DNA of 64,000 nucleotides. It comes from Haemophilus influenzae. Lineage in GTDB: Bacteria; Pseudomonadota; Gammaproteobacteria; Enterobacterales; Pasteurellaceae. Within the stretch, counting starts at the first letter, position 1, and every line of letters begins with the position of its first letter. The position numbers and the translations under genes were made by a program. The stretch spans positions 620,001 through 684,000 of the forward strand of contig NZ_AP018771.1 of NCBI RefSeq assembly GCF_019703545.1, given 5' to 3'. Positions 10,410 through 20,491 of the stretch are shown here, one piece after another. The notes beneath the pieces are model-generated. The model made no database searches. It had not been told where the DNA came from and saw only the letters and a list, made by a program, of their open reading frames with translations.

Positions 10410-12098
10410 TTAATGTTTTGAACGTTTTGCGATCTCTTCATCGCGTAAAACCCGACGTAAAATCTTACCAACATTAGTTTTTGGCAGTTCGTCTCGGAAC
10501 TCAATTTCTTTTGGTACTTTATAGCCAGTGAGATATTGACGACAATGGTTGCGAAGTTCATCACGAGTTAAACTATCGTCTTTTTTCACGACAAAGATTT
10601 TTATTGTTTCGCCAGAAACTGCGTGAGGAACACCAATTGCCACAGCCTCCGCCACTTTGTAATTCAGCATAACGACATCTTCAATTTCATTTGGATAGAC
10701 ATTAAAGCCAGAAACCAAAATCATATCTTTTTTACGATCCACAATGCGTAAACTATATGATTCATCCATAATGACAATATCGCCTGTTGCCATCCAACCG
10801 TCTTTTAATACTTCACTGGTTGCTTCTGGTCGTTGCCAATAACCTCGCATTACTTGATCGCCTTTCACCCATAATTCGCCAGCTTCGCCAATTTTTGCAT
10901 CTGAACCGTCATCTTTAATGATTTTTATATCAGTATTTGGCACTGGCACGCCAATAGTACCATTATGTTTCACAACATTAATTGGACAAGCGGCGATTAA
11001 TGGCGAACACTCCGTCATTCCATACCCCTCAATGATGTTACAGCCCGTTAATTCGTGCCAACGTGTTGCTACAGACTGTTGAATAGCCATACCGCCACCC
11101 ACAGAAAGTTTCAACGCAGAAAAATCAACTTCTTTGAAATTTTCATTATTTAACAAAGCATTAAATAAGGTATTTACACCAGTAATCGCTTCAAAACGGT
11201 ATTTTTTCAACTCTTTCACAAATCCTTCAATATCTCTCGGATTAGTAATTAAGATCGCCGTGACGCCTAATTCCAAAAATAATAAGCAGTTTACCGTTAA
11301 GGCAAATACGTGATAAAGAGGCAAGGCTAAAATAGCTGAACGAGTGCGAGAATGATCGCCAATAAAAGGCTCTGCAATCCATTTTGCTTGGAAGACATTG
11401 GTTATAATATTTCCGTGTGTCAGCATTGCACCTTTCGCTACACCTGTTGTGCCGCCTGTGTATTGTAAAAAGGCTAAATCCTCACGCGATATTTCTGGAC
11501 GAACATATTGGCGATATTTACCAATACTCAATACTTCACGGAACGTCACTGCGTGCGGTAATTTGTATTTCGGCACGAGTTTTTTCACATATTTCACAAC
11601 AAAATTGACTAAAGTACGTTTACCAAATGAAAGTTGATCGCCCATTCGGGTAAGAATAACGTGTTTGACATTGGTATTGAAAACAACTTTTTCCAAAGTA
11701 GAAGCAAAATTTGATACCACGACAATCGCTACCGCACCACTATCTTGCAACTGATGTTCTAATTCTCTCGGTGTGTAAAGAGGATTCATATTTACTGCAA
11801 TTAAGCCAGCACGCAAAATGCCAAAAAGTGCGATGGGATATTGCAATAAATTTGGCATCATCAATGCCACGCGATCGCCACGCTGAAGTTTAAATTCATT
11901 TTGCAAATACGCGGCAAATGCACGACTGCGTTCTTCTAATTTACGGAAAGTAAGTACTTGCCCCATATTAATGTAAGCAGGGCGATCTGGATGTTCGCGC
12001 ACAGCTTTGTCGAACATATCCAAAATAGATTCATATTTTGAGGTATCCAGAAATTTTTCAGAACCTTCTGGATAATTTTGAAACCAAATTTTTTCCAT
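10410..12098 (-). CDS. fadD: Long-chain fatty-acid-CoA ligase FadD
   Basis: A 562-residue AMP-forming acyl-CoA synthetase. The nucleotide-binding motif [18 protein letters not shown], the GYGMTECSP segment, and [10 protein letters not shown] with [16 protein letters not shown] are all present. The C-terminal catalytic Lys is in [17 protein letters not shown]. It activates exogenous fatty acids imported through FadL. The order fadD-slp-tsaB-yoaA matches the E. coli fadD-yeaY-tsaB-yoaA block. The length is normal and the terminator lies directly after the stop. Confidence 0.95.
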   Translation of the reverse strand: MEKIWFQNYPEGSEKFLDTSKYESILDMFDKAVREHPDRPAYINMGQVLTFRKLEERSRAFAAYLQNEFKLQRGDRVALMMPNLLQYPIALFGILRAGLIAVNMNPLYTPRELEHQLQDSGAVAIVVVSNFASTLEKVVFNTNVKHVILTRMGDQLSFGKRTLVNFVVKYVKKLVPKYKLPHAVTFREVLSIGKYRQYVRPEISREDLAFLQYTGGTTGVAKGAMLTHGNIITNVFQAKWIAEPFIGDHSRTRSAILALPLYHVFALTVNCLLFLELGVTAILITNPRDIEGFVKELKKYRFEAITGVNTLFNALLNNENFKEVDFSALKLSVGGGMAIQQSVATRWHELTGCNIIEGYGMTECSPLIAACPINVVKHNGTIGVPVPNTDIKIIKDDGSDAKIGEAGELWVKGDQVMRGYWQRPEATSEVLKDGWMATGDIVIMDESYSLRIVDRKKDMILVSGFNVYPNEIEDVVMLNYKVAEAVAIGVPHAVSGETIKIFVVKKDDSLTRDELRNHCRQYLTGYKVPKEIEFRDELPKTNVGKILRRVLRDEEIAKRSKH

Positions 12099-12140
12099 TT
12101 TTTATCCTAATTTGTTGGAAAATCTTTAAGATTTTATTAT

Positions 12141-12692
12141 TTAATTCAAATAATAGCGAATTTCAGGCTGAACATACCAAGGGCGATGTCGCCATCTAAA
12201 AAATCCCCAATCATCGTCTTCATCCCAATCATCTGTTGGATAATTATAAGTGGTGCTGAGTGTCCAAATTCGATATTTATCAGCTTGAACAACAGGATAA
12301 GTATAATCAGCTTGTTCTATCTTGCCTTTCTCTGTTCCAACTAATTGCCCACCTACAGTAATATAGCGTTCTTTTAAATTTTCAGGCTCAACAAAACCGT
12401 TGAAATAGACGACAAAGCGACCATCGGATTGAAATTCAACAAATGGTTTACCTGAAATTGATGATACGGGTAAACTTAACACTTCAATTTTTGTTTGATT
12501 TGCTAAAACGGTAGTATTGACAATTTTTCCTCCAAGTCGAACCGTTTTACAATGGCAGGTTAAATCCTGCGGAGAAATCTCGCGATAGGAATTAATTGAG
12601 AATCGCTCTTTTTCTAACCCTTTTGGTGGTGCAATACAGCCCGTTAATCCGAAACAAAGTGCGGTAAAAAATAAGGTTATTTTTCTTTTCAT
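12141..12692 (-). CDS. slp: Slp/YeaY family outer membrane lipoprotein
   Basis: A 183-residue lipoprotein. The signal sequence MKRKITLFFTALCFGLTGC ends in a lipobox with Cys19, so it should be acylated and sorted to the outer membrane. The body (PPKGLEKERFSINSYREISP, YFNGFVEPENLKERYITVGG) matches the Slp family, which includes E. coli YeaY at the same location beside tsaB and fadD. Its function is not established. The acidic DDWDEDDDWGFFRWRHRPW stretch near the C-terminus is striking. An uptake signal encodes the TAL in the signal peptide. Confidence 0.85.
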   Translation of the reverse strand: MKRKITLFFTALCFGLTGCIAPPKGLEKERFSINSYREISPQDLTCHCKTVRLGGKIVNTTVLANQTKIEVLSLPVSSISGKPFVEFQSDGRFVVYFNGFVEPENLKERYITVGGQLVGTEKGKIEQADYTYPVVQADKYRIWTLSTTYNYPTDDWDEDDDWGFFRWRHRPWYVQPEIRYYLN

Positions 12693-12716
12693 TTTCTATC
12701 CTCCATTTATTTAAAC

Positions 12717-13427
12717 TTATTCACGTCCTGGTAATTTTTTCCAAGTAACCTCGTTTCGCAAATAAATCGGTTCTATTTCTAAAGCTGAAATTGTGTGTTT
12801 TTGCAAGTATTCTACTCGCGCAAGTTCTAACATATATAAGGCATTAGGTAATTCTATATCTGAGCCAGTTAGATTTTTTTCAGTAAATTGAGAATACGCA
12901 GCCCAGCCTGTCCCGACTCTAAATGCGTTATCATTTTGAAGCTGACTAATCGCTTTTTCTGGGGAACAAACTTGTTCGCTAATGATTTCTCGCCATTGAA
13001 AAAACTCTGCGAAATCTGACCGCACTTTTTCTCTCACTAATTGAGAAAAATAAACTTCATTCATTCTGGCATCAATTGCGGCAACAACATTTTCTGCTTG
13101 ATGTAATTCAAATGCCGCCTGTGCCATTGCGGTTAAATTTGAAATAGGAATGACAGGCAAATCCGCACCAAACGCTAAACCTTGTGCAATCCCCGCACCA
13201 ACACGAACACCAGTAAAACTACCAGGCCCACGCCCAAAAGCTAAAGCATCAACTTGATTTAAACCTAAACCCGAATTTGCCAAAATTTCATCGATCATAG
13301 GTAAAATTCGTTTAGTGTGTGTGCGTTGTGCTAGTTCATTAATATGTGTTTTCTCACCACGATACAATAAAGCGACTGAACAGGCTTCAGTAGAGGTGTC
13401 CAACGCCAATAAAGTTAAATTTTGCAT
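12717..13427 (-). CDS. tsaB: tRNA threonylcarbamoyladenosine biosynthesis protein TsaB
   Basis: A 236-residue ASKHA-fold protein that partners TsaD and TsaE in making t6A37 in tRNAs that read ANN codons. The N-terminal LALDTSTEACSVALLYRG and the GRGPGSFTGVRVG motif are typical. TsaB lacks the metal site of TsaD, as here. It is encoded between yoaA and slp, as in E. coli. Starts with yoaA only 12 bases upstream, so they probably share a transcript. Confidence 0.93.
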   Translation of the reverse strand: MQNLTLLALDTSTEACSVALLYRGEKTHINELAQRTHTKRILPMIDEILANSGLGLNQVDALAFGRGPGSFTGVRVGAGIAQGLAFGADLPVIPISNLTAMAQAAFELHQAENVVAAIDARMNEVYFSQLVREKVRSDFAEFFQWREIISEQVCSPEKAISQLQNDNAFRVGTGWAAYSQFTEKNLTGSDIELPNALYMLELARVEYLQKHTISALEIEPIYLRNEVTWKKLPGRE

Positions 13428-13439
13428 TATTATTCTCGT

Positions 13440-15362
13440 TTACTTATTTTGTAAGAATTGTATCACTTTGTTGAGATCACGGGTACGACTTGAGTTAGGT
13501 AAACTTTTCAAAAAAGTTTCGCCATAATTGCGCATTACTAATCGATTATCACAAATAATCACAACGCCACGATCTGTAACATCACGAATTAAACGTCCAA
13601 CGCCTTGTTTCAAGGTAATTACCGCTTCAGGAATTTGAATATCATTGAATGGATCGCCACCTTGTAAACGACAATCCTCAATGCGAGCTTTCAACAAAGG
13701 CTCATCTGGTGCAGTAAAGGGAAGTTTATCAATAATGACTAAAGAAAGTGCATCGCCGCGTACATCTACACCTTCCCAAAAGCTAGAAGTTGCCACCAAA
13801 ACGCTATGCGTTTCTTTTATAAATTGTTCGAGTAATTTGACTTTTGAGGTTTCGCCTTGTAATAAAATCGAAAGATGACTTGTTTCACGGAAATATTCAG
13901 CTAAACCACGCATCATTGAATAGGAAGTGCAAAGAACAAAACAACGCCCTTTGTTTGCTTCAATCACGGGTAATAACATTTCGCCTAGTGAATTTAATGT
14001 ATTCACTTGATTGGTATTCGGCAAATATCGAGGCACACAAAGCAAAGATTGTTCAGGATAATTAAAGGGACTATATAAAATTTTTTGTGTCGCATTTTCA
14101 ATGCCTAAACGTTGGCAGAAATGATTAAAAGTTCCCCCCACTTCTAATGTCGCAGATGTGAATATCCAAGCGGCTTCTTTCGCTTCGAGCTGAGCACCAA
14201 ATTTATCGGCCACTGTCAATGGCGTAATATGTAAACCAAACTGGCGACCATTTCCTTCATACCAATAACAATAACCCACAATATTTGTTTCTGATAAACG
14301 TTTGAGTTGGATTTTAATGGACTCAACACGCTCAAAAATACTGTCTAAAGTTTGGGAACGACCAAGTGCTAATTTAATTACTTCAGATAAAAAATCTATT
14401 TTCTCTTGTAATAATTCAAAGGATTTTTTCACCGCACTTTGCCTGTAAAGCTCACGCCAATTTCCTCGAACATTACTCCCATTACCCAGTAATAAACGAA
14501 AATCTTGTACCACTTTCAGTAAGGTATCAGATGTTGTGCCAAGCTGCTGCATATCTTTAAGTTCTGTGCGATAGACAATATTAATATCCTTGCATAAATC
14601 AAAAAGCTGGCGTGATGTTAAAGATTGACCAAAATATTGACTGGCAATATCGGGTAACTGATGAGCTTCGTCAAAAATAATCACTTCTGCATTTGGAATG
14701 AGTTCGCCAAAACCACTTTCTTTCACAGCCATATCAGCAAAAAATAAATGATGATTAATTACAACCAAATCAGCACTTAATGCTTTTTTACGCGCACTTG
14801 CTACATAACATTCTGAATAATTAGGGCAATCGGTGCCTAAACAACTTTCAGCTGTACTCGTCAGTTGAGGAATAATTGGGCTATCTTCTGCAAGCTCGAT
14901 ACATTCTGTGAAATCGCCTGTTTTAGTACTATTATTCCATTTTCGTACTTTACTTAATTCAGCTAAAACAGACTTATCTCCAAGCACACCTTGAGCAATC
15001 ACTTGATCTAAACGCTCTAAACAAAGATAGTTTGCCCGACCTTTTAGCAACGCAATTTTTCCCGTGAAATTAAGGGCTTTTTTAATAGCAGGAAGATCTC
15101 GATTAAAAAGCTGATCTTGAAGATTTTTAGATCCTGTAGAAATAATGGTTTTTTTACCAAAAACTAAAGCAGGTGCGAGATATGCAAAGGTTTTTCCTGT
15201 ACCCGTTCCAGCTTCAATGACAAGGGAAGATTTATTTTGAATTGCTTTACCTACAGCATATGCCATTTCAAGTTGTTCAGCTCGAGGACGAAAACCTTTG
15301 ATATTTTGGCTTAATTCGCCATTTAGTGAGAAAATATTGGCAATTTGATTTTCGTAATCCAT
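13440..15362 (-). CDS. yoaA: DinG/XPD-family ATP-dependent helicase YoaA
   Basis: A 640-residue superfamily 2 helicase. It has Walker A (EAGTGTGKTFAYLAP), four clustered cysteines for an Fe-S cluster (the C of YLCLERLD, then CLGTDCPNYSEC, in the XPD/DinG position), a DEAH box (IIFDEAHQLPD) and motif VI (QGVGRLIRD). YoaA in E. coli works with the HolC (chi) subunit in repair of stalled forks. The Fe-S cluster links it to the isc operon in this window. The length fits YoaA rather than the larger DinG. Confidence 0.9.
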   Translation of the reverse strand: MDYENQIANIFSLNGELSQNIKGFRPRAEQLEMAYAVGKAIQNKSSLVIEAGTGTGKTFAYLAPALVFGKKTIISTGSKNLQDQLFNRDLPAIKKALNFTGKIALLKGRANYLCLERLDQVIAQGVLGDKSVLAELSKVRKWNNSTKTGDFTECIELAEDSPIIPQLTSTAESCLGTDCPNYSECYVASARKKALSADLVVINHHLFFADMAVKESGFGELIPNAEVIIFDEAHQLPDIASQYFGQSLTSRQLFDLCKDINIVYRTELKDMQQLGTTSDTLLKVVQDFRLLLGNGSNVRGNWRELYRQSAVKKSFELLQEKIDFLSEVIKLALGRSQTLDSIFERVESIKIQLKRLSETNIVGYCYWYEGNGRQFGLHITPLTVADKFGAQLEAKEAAWIFTSATLEVGGTFNHFCQRLGIENATQKILYSPFNYPEQSLLCVPRYLPNTNQVNTLNSLGEMLLPVIEANKGRCFVLCTSYSMMRGLAEYFRETSHLSILLQGETSKVKLLEQFIKETHSVLVATSSFWEGVDVRGDALSLVIIDKLPFTAPDEPLLKARIEDCRLQGGDPFNDIQIPEAVITLKQGVGRLIRDVTDRGVVIICDNRLVMRNYGETFLKSLPNSSRTRDLNKVIQFLQNK

Positions 15363-15687
15363 CTAGTAAAACATATTTTTAAAGTAAATAACCGCGAAGA
15401 TTGTCGCATAGAAACGCTAAATATCAAGAATAAAAATACTGGTGGCTTAAGATTACATAGAGGCTATTTTTAAAGAACGGTTATGTTTTGAATAGATTTT
15501 GCTCAATGAGAAAGGTTAAAAATGATTTGTCATTACCTTATCTTTTGCTAGTCAGGCTAAAAGTGCGGTAAAAATTTTAGATGTTTTAAAATGAATAAAA
15601 TCTTATTGAGTTTTTTCATAGATAGCTTGCTTATCCCAAAAACTGGTTCTAGAATACAGGGTTTATTGCGACCAATTGGGTGAGAAT
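15363..15687. other. Intergenic region between divergent yoaA and ybgC
   Basis: About 325 bases without a recognisable gene. It holds one uptake signal at 15561 and a 30-codon ORF at 15591-15683 (listed separately). No clear sigma-70 promoter, terminator or conserved RNA could be assigned by eye. Confidence 0.6.
15591..15683 (+). CDS. Possible 30-residue ORF immediately before ybgC
   Basis: ATG at 15591 opens a 30-codon frame starting MNKILLSFFIDSLL and ending GLLRPIG, with TGA at 15681-15683. The ybgC ATG follows four bases later. The first half is hydrophobic, the second basic. The ribosome site is weak. In enteric bacteria the small ybgE gene precedes ybgC, but I see no real similarity. 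This could be a translation-coupling leader or chance. Confidence 0.25.
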   Translation: MNKILLSFFIDSLLIPKTGSRIQGLLRPIG

Positions 15688-16098
15688 ATGTTGGATAATT
15701 GCTTTTCTTTTCCTGTTCGTGTGTATTATGAAGATACTGATGCAGGTGGCGTAGTGTATCACGCTCGCTATTTGCATTTTTTTGAACGAGCAAGAACAGA
15801 ATATTTGCGTACATTAAATTTTACGCAACAAACCTTACTAGAGGAACAACAACTCGCATTTGTTGTCAAAACGCTCGCCATTGATTATTGCGTGGCAGCA
15901 AAATTGGATGATTTACTTATGGTGGAAACAGAGGTTTCAGAAGTAAAAGGGGCTACAATCCTTTTTGAACAGAGACTGATGCGCGACACCCTGATGTTAT
16001 CAAAGGCTACTGTTAAAGTAGCCTGTGTTGATCTAGGCAAGATGAAACCTGTGGCGTTTCCCAAAGAAGTTAAAGCGGCGTTTCATCACTTAAAATAA
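15688..16098 (+). CDS. ybgC: Acyl-CoA thioesterase YbgC
   Basis: A 136-residue hot-dog thioesterase of the 4-hydroxybenzoyl-CoA type. The catalytic Asp motif [20 protein letters not shown] is intact. The H. influenzae enzyme is known to act on short-chain acyl-CoA. It is the first gene of the tol-pal cluster, 16 bases before tolQ, as in many gammaproteobacteria. I chose ATG 15688; the frame runs four codons further to a TTG. Confidence 0.92.
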   Translation: MLDNCFSFPVRVYYEDTDAGGVVYHARYLHFFERARTEYLRTLNFTQQTLLEEQQLAFVVKTLAIDYCVAAKLDDLLMVETEVSEVKGATILFEQRLMRDTLMLSKATVKVACVDLGKMKPVAFPKEVKAAFHHLK

Positions 16099-16114
16099 TT
16101 TTTCGGAGTATGCA

Positions 16115-16801
16115 ATGACTGCAGAATTGAATTTTTTAGATCTTTTTCTAAAAGCAAGTATTGTTGTGCAACTGGTAATTGTGATTTTGATTTCTTTCTC
16201 AATCATATCTTGGGCAATTATTATTCAACGTAGCCGTATTTTAACGAATGCCTTAAAAGAAGCACGTACGTTTGAAGATCGTTTCTGGTCAGGAGAAGAT
16301 TTAAATAAACTTTATGAAGGGCTATCTAATCGTCGCGATGGATTGACGGGCAGCGAACAAATTTTTTGCGTGGGATTTAAAGAATTTTCACGTTTAAAAC
16401 AAGTAAATCCAGACGCACCTGAAGCGATTATTAAAGGCACAATGCGTGCGATGAATCTTGCGATGAACCGTGAGATTGAAAGTTTGGAAAACCGAGTTCC
16501 ATTTTTAGCCACAGTGGCATCTGTTAGCCCTTATATTGGTTTATTCGGCACTGTTTGGGGTATCATGCACGCTTTTATGGCATTAAGTGGTGCAAAACAA
16601 GCAACGTTACAGATGGTAGCACCAGGTATCGCCGAAGCGTTGATTGCCACCGCAATTGGTTTATTTGCCGCAATTCCTGCAGTAATGGCTTATAACCGTT
16701 TAAGCTTACGAGTGAATGCCATTGAACAAGATTACGGTAATTTTATTGATGAATTTACGACGATTTTACACCGTCAAGCCTTTGGTAAAGCCCCTCACTA
16801 A
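16115..16801 (+). CDS. tolQ: Tol-Pal system inner membrane protein TolQ
   Basis: A 228-residue MotA/TolQ/ExbB proton-channel protein with three membrane helices: near residues 17-37, and a pair after [20 protein letters not shown], including [13 protein letters not shown]. TolQ with TolR uses the proton motive force to energise TolA during envelope constriction. Second gene of ybgC-tolQRAB-pal. The ribosome site TCGGAG precedes the ATG. A 70-base gap with a paired-USS hairpin separates it from tolR. Confidence 0.95.
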   Translation: MTAELNFLDLFLKASIVVQLVIVILISFSIISWAIIIQRSRILTNALKEARTFEDRFWSGEDLNKLYEGLSNRRDGLTGSEQIFCVGFKEFSRLKQVNPDAPEAIIKGTMRAMNLAMNREIESLENRVPFLATVASVSPYIGLFGTVWGIMHAFMALSGAKQATLQMVAPGIAEALIATAIGLFAAIPAVMAYNRLSLRVNAIEQDYGNFIDEFTTILHRQAFGKAPH

Positions 16802-16816
16802 AAATAGGGAAAATTG

Positions 16817-16842
16817 ACCGCACTTTGAAGAAAAAGTGCGGT
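16817..16842. repeat. Inverted uptake-signal pair between tolQ and tolR
   Basis: ACCGCACTTT at 16817-16826 and AAAGTGCGGT at 16833-16842 make a perfect 10-bp stem with a 6-base loop. On the plus strand it is followed by AAAAATAAG, not a T-run, so it should be a poor terminator for the operon and more likely a stability or processing hairpin. Confidence 0.7.
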
Positions 16843-16871
16843 AAAAATAAGTTAAAATTTTAGAGGAATAT

Positions 16872-17291
16872 ATGGCTCGTCGTCAGCGTAAAGCAATTAA
16901 ATCTGAAATTAATATTGTGCCTTTTTTAGATGTGCTTTTAGTTTTAGTGTTAATTTTTATGGCAACCGCCCCTATTATTAGTCAAAGCGTTCAAGTTGAA
17001 TTGCCTGATTCTGTGCAAAGCCAAGAGGTTTCTAATGAAGATAAAGTCCCCGTCATTCTTGAAGTGGCAGGTATTGGAAAATATGCGATTTCTATTGGCG
17101 GAGAACGTCAAGAAGGTTTAACAGAAGAAATGGTTACTCAATTATCTAGACAGGAATTTGATAAGGATAATAATACGCTATTTTTAGTAGGCGGAGCTAA
17201 AGAAGTGCCTTATGAAGAAGTGATTAAGGCATTGAATTTACTTCATCTTGCAGGCATTAAATCTGTAGGTTTAATGACAAATCCCATTTAG
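16872..17291 (+). CDS. tolR: Tol-Pal system protein TolR
   Basis: A 139-residue ExbD/TolR protein: a short cytoplasmic basic start (MARRQRKAIKSEINIVPFLD), one membrane helix (VLLVLVLIFMATAP) with the conserved proton-path Asp in PFLDVLLV, then a periplasmic domain. It joins TolQ in the proton-driven motor. Full length. TAGAGGAATAT is the ribosome site. tolA starts 15 bases after its stop. Confidence 0.95.
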   Translation: MARRQRKAIKSEINIVPFLDVLLVLVLIFMATAPIISQSVQVELPDSVQSQEVSNEDKVPVILEVAGIGKYAISIGGERQEGLTEEMVTQLSRQEFDKDNNTLFLVGGAKEVPYEEVIKALNLLHLAGIKSVGLMTNPI

Positions 17292-17306
17292 CTAAGTAGG
17301 TAACAC

Positions 17307-18527
17307 GTGCAAAATAATCGACAAAAGAAAGGAATCAATGCTTTTGCTATTTCTATCCTTTTGCACTTTATCTTGTTTGGCTTATTGATTTTAAGTTCAC
17401 TTTATCACACTGTTGAAATTATGGGTGGAGGAGAAGGTGAAGGAGATGTAATAGGGGCAGTGATTGTTGATACTGGTACGGCTGCTCAGGAATGGGGGCG
17501 TATTCAACAACAAAAAAAAGGGCAAGCGGATAAACAAAAACGCCCAGAACCTGTTGTGGAAGAAAAACCACCTGAGCCTAATCAAGAAGAGATTAAGCAT
17601 CAACAAGAAGTTCAACGACAAGAAGAGTTAAAACGTCAGCAAGAACAGCAACGTCAGCAAGAAATCAAAAAACAACAAGAGCAAGCTCGTCAAGAAGCGT
17701 TGGAAAAACAGAAGCAAGCTGAAGAGGCTAAGGCTAAACAAGCGGCTGAAGCTGCAAAATTAAAAGCAGATGCAGAGGCTAAACGTTTAGCTGCTGCGGC
17801 AAAACAAGCTGAAGAAGAGGCTAAAGCGAAAGCAGCAGAAATTGCTGCTCAAAAAGCAAAACAAGAGGCGGAAGCTAAGGCGAAACTAGAAGCGGAAGCT
17901 AAGGCAAAAGCCGCTGCTGAAGCTAAAGCAAAGGCTGAAGCGGAGGCAAAAGCGAAAGCTGATGCAGAAGCTAAGGCTAAAGTAGAAGCGGAAGCTAAGG
18001 CAAAAGCCGCCGCTGAAGCTAAAGCAAAGGCTGAAGCGGAGGCAAAAGCTAAAGCTGATGCAGAAGCTAAAGCGAAAGCCGCTGCTGAGGCAAAAGCTAA
18101 AGCTGCTACGGAAGCGAAACGTAAAGCAGATCAAGCAAGCCTAGATGATTTCTTAAATGGCGGAGATATTGGTGGCGGCAGTGCATCTAAAGGGGGAAAC
18201 ACAAATAAAGGTGGAACTCAAGGTAGCGGTGCTGCACTTGGCTCTGGCGATGGTGGTAAGGTTGGGGATCAATACGCAGGTGTAATTAAGAAAGAGATTC
18301 AACGTCGTTTCTTAAAAGATCCAAATTTTGCAGGAAAGGTTTGTCGTATTAAAATTCAATTAGGTCGAGATGGCACAATCTTGGGGTATCAAAAAATTTC
18401 AGGCTCTGATGATATTTGTTCAGCTGCATTAAGTGCGGTGGCTAGAACGAAAAAAGTTCCAGCTGCGCCATCAGATGAAATTTATGAAAAATATAAATCA
18501 CCAATTATTGACTTTGATATTCGATAA
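17307..18527 (+). CDS. tolA: Cell envelope integrity protein TolA
   Basis: A 406-residue protein starting at GTG: a membrane anchor at about residues 11-32, a Gln/Glu/Arg then Ala/Lys/Glu-rich helical rod (about residues 60-275), a Gly/Ser-rich linker (GGDIGGGSASKGGNTNKGG) and a globular C-terminal domain (YAGVIKKEIQRRFLKDPNFA). It spans the periplasm and binds Pal and TolB. The rod contains a 96-bp in-frame tandem duplication at 17887-18078, which adds 32 residues of helix. The ribosome site is AGTAGGTAACAC before the GTG. Confidence 0.95.
   Translation: MQNNRQKKGINAFAISILLHFILFGLLILSSLYHTVEIMGGGEGEGDVIGAVIVDTGTAAQEWGRIQQQKKGQADKQKRPEPVVEEKPPEPNQEEIKHQQEVQRQEELKRQQEQQRQQEIKKQQEQARQEALEKQKQAEEAKAKQAAEAAKLKADAEAKRLAAAAKQAEEEAKAKAAEIAAQKAKQEAEAKAKLEAEAKAKAAAEAKAKAEAEAKAKADAEAKAKVEAEAKAKAAAEAKAKAEAEAKAKADAEAKAKAAAEAKAKAATEAKRKADQASLDDFLNGGDIGGGSASKGGNTNKGGTQGSGAALGSGDGGKVGDQYAGVIKKEIQRRFLKDPNFAGKVCRIKIQLGRDGTILGYQKISGSDDICSAALSAVARTKKVPAAPSDEIYEKYKSPIIDFDIR
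17887..18078 (+). repeat. Two-copy 96-bp tandem repeat in the tolA rod
   Basis: Bases 17887-17982 and 17983-18078 differ at about four positions. Each unit begins TAGAAGCGGAAGCTAAGGC and encodes 32 residues of Ala/Lys/Glu helix. The unit length is a multiple of three, so the frame is kept. Confidence 0.85.
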
Positions 18528-18568
18528 TTCTTTAGAAAAATTTATTGTTAAATTTTAAAGGTAACAAA

Positions 18569-19852
18569 ATGAAATTATTAAAACGTTTAGTGAGCGTATT
18601 CGCGATTGTACTTACTGTTGGAAGCAATGCATTCGCTGGCGATGAAGTACGCATTGTCATTGATGAAGGGGTTGATGGTGCACGTCCTATAGCTGTTGTG
18701 CCGTTTGCAGGATCTGCACCAGAAGATATTAGTAAAATTGTTGCAGATGATTTACGTAACAGTGGTAAGTTTAATCCTATTGCGGTGTCTCAAATGCCTC
18801 AACGCCCAACTTCAGCAGCAGAGGTAAATCCTGAGGCTTGGTCGAATATTGGAATTGACGCAATTGTAATTGGACAAGTGGTTCCATCGGGTAATGGTTA
18901 TAGTATTACTTATCAATTAATTGATACGGTTGGTGCATCAGGTACGCCAGGGACTGTATTAATGCAAAATAGCTATACAGTGACAAATAAATGGTTACGC
19001 TATGGCGCACATACTGTGAGTGATGAAGTTTTTGAAAAATTAACTGCGATCCGCGGTGCCTTTAGAACTCGTATCGCTTATGTTGTGCAAAAAAATGGCG
19101 GTTCGCAACCTTATGAAGTTCGTGTAGCAGATTATGATGGCTATAATCAATTTATCGTCAATCGTAGTGCCCAACCAATTATGTCTCCAGCTTGGTCTCC
19201 AGACGGTCAGCGTTTGGCTTATGTATCGTTTGAAAATAAAAAATCACAACTTGTTGTACAGGATTTAAATTCTGGCACACGTAAAGTAGTGGCATCTTTT
19301 CAAGGGCATAATGGTGCGCCAGCCTTTTCGCCAGATGGTTCTCGTTTAGCTTTTGCTTCTTCTCGTGATGGTGTTCTGAATATTTACGTTATGGGAGCAA
19401 ATGGCGGTACACCTACTCAATTGACGAGTGGTGCGGGTAATAATACTGAACCAGCGTGGTCGCCAGACGGAAATTCAATTTTATTTACATCCGATAGAAG
19501 TGGTTCGCCACAAGTTTATCGAATGGATGCAAGCGGTGGTAGTGCAACAGTAGTGGGTGGTCGCGGTAGCGCACAAATTAGTGCAGATGGAAAAACACTT
19601 GTGATGATTAATGGTAACAATAATGTAGTTAAACAAGATCTCACAACAGGCGTTTCAGAGGTACTTAGTACATCTTTTCTAGGCGAAAGCCCAAGCCTCT
19701 CTCCAAATGGAATTATGATTATTTATAGTTCTACACAGGGCTTAGGAAAGGTGCTACAATTGGTTTCCGCAGATGGTCGCTTTAAGGCGAGCCTTCCAGG
19801 AAGTGATGGTCAAGTTAAATTTCCAGCTTGGTCTCCATACTTAACTAAATAA
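18569..19852 (+). CDS. tolB: Tol-Pal periplasmic beta-propeller TolB
   Basis: A 427-residue periplasmic protein. The signal peptide [20 protein letters not shown] ends near AFAG. The N-terminal domain contains [17 protein letters not shown]. Beta-propeller WD-like repeats recur as [30 protein letters not shown] and [15 protein letters not shown]. TolB binds Pal and TolA. I chose ATG 18569 with AAAGGTAAC upstream; the frame extends eight codons further to a TTG, which would spoil the signal peptide. Confidence 0.95.
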   Translation: MKLLKRLVSVFAIVLTVGSNAFAGDEVRIVIDEGVDGARPIAVVPFAGSAPEDISKIVADDLRNSGKFNPIAVSQMPQRPTSAAEVNPEAWSNIGIDAIVIGQVVPSGNGYSITYQLIDTVGASGTPGTVLMQNSYTVTNKWLRYGAHTVSDEVFEKLTAIRGAFRTRIAYVVQKNGGSQPYEVRVADYDGYNQFIVNRSAQPIMSPAWSPDGQRLAYVSFENKKSQLVVQDLNSGTRKVVASFQGHNGAPAFSPDGSRLAFASSRDGVLNIYVMGANGGTPTQLTSGAGNNTEPAWSPDGNSILFTSDRSGSPQVYRMDASGGSATVVGGRGSAQISADGKTLVMINGNNNVVKQDLTTGVSEVLSTSFLGESPSLSPNGIMIIYSSTQGLGKVLQLVSADGRFKASLPGSDGQVKFPAWSPYLTK

Positions 19853-19875
19853 AAAACTCATTTAGGAGAAATCTA

Positions 19876-20337
19876 ATGAACAAATTTGTTAAATCATTAT
19901 TAGTTGCAGGTTCTGTAGCTGCATTAGCAGCTTGTAGTTCATCTAACAACGATGCTGCAGGCAATGGTGCTGCTCAAACTTTTGGCGGTTACTCTGTTGC
20001 TGATCTTCAACAACGTTACAATACCGTTTATTTCGGTTTTGATAAATATGACATTACTGGTGAATACGTTCAAATCTTAGACGCACACGCTGCATATTTA
20101 AATGCAACGCCAGCTGCTAAAGTATTAGTAGAAGGTAACACTGATGAACGTGGTACACCAGAATACAACATCGCATTAGGCCAACGTCGTGCAGATGCAG
20201 TTAAAGGTTATTTGGCTGGTAAAGGTGTTGATGCTGGTAAATTAGGTACCGTATCTTACGGTGAAGAAAAACCTGCAGTATTAGGTCATGATGAAGCTGC
20301 ATATTCTAAAAACCGTCGTGCAGTGTTAGCGTACTAA
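19876..20337 (+). CDS. pal: Peptidoglycan-associated lipoprotein Pal (P6)
   Basis: A 153-residue outer membrane lipoprotein, the P6 antigen of H. influenzae. Signal peptide and lipobox VAALAAC give an acylated Cys at about residue 20. The OmpA-like domain ([41 protein letters not shown]) binds peptidoglycan. It ends the ybgC-tol-pal operon and is followed by a good terminator. TTTAGGAGAAATCTA provides a strong ribosome site. Confidence 0.97.
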   Translation: MNKFVKSLLVAGSVAALAACSSSNNDAAGNGAAQTFGGYSVADLQQRYNTVYFGFDKYDITGEYVQILDAHAAYLNATPAAKVLVEGNTDERGTPEYNIALGQRRADAVKGYLAGKGVDAGKLGTVSYGEEKPAVLGHDEAAYSKNRRAVLAY

Positions 20338-20360
20338 TTCTTAGTATTTCTAATACTTGA

Positions 20361-20398
20361 AAAACAGGATCCATTTTTTATTGGATTCTGTTTTGTTT
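20361..20398 (+). terminator. Rho-independent terminator after pal
   Basis: AAAACAGGATCCA at 20361-20373 pairs with TGGATTCTGTTTT at 20382-20394 (one G-U), with an 8-base loop, followed by GTTTTC. Confidence 0.85.
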
Positions 20399-20491
20399 TC
20401 ATCGTTTGTAATTTAACCAATTAGCTTGAACGAATGAATTTATTCTTTCGATTCTAGAGCAAATGCGTTATCATAAATCCATTAATACAGT

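Noticed and set aside
15557-15814. An 85-residue minus-strand ORF overlapping the ybgC start
   Set aside because: It is the reverse shadow of ybgC and its leader, with no recognisable motif and no ribosome site.
17886-18134. A minus-strand ORF rich in Phe, Ser and Cys within tolA
   Set aside because: It is the reverse complement of the Ala/Lys/Glu repeat; the composition explains the long open frame.
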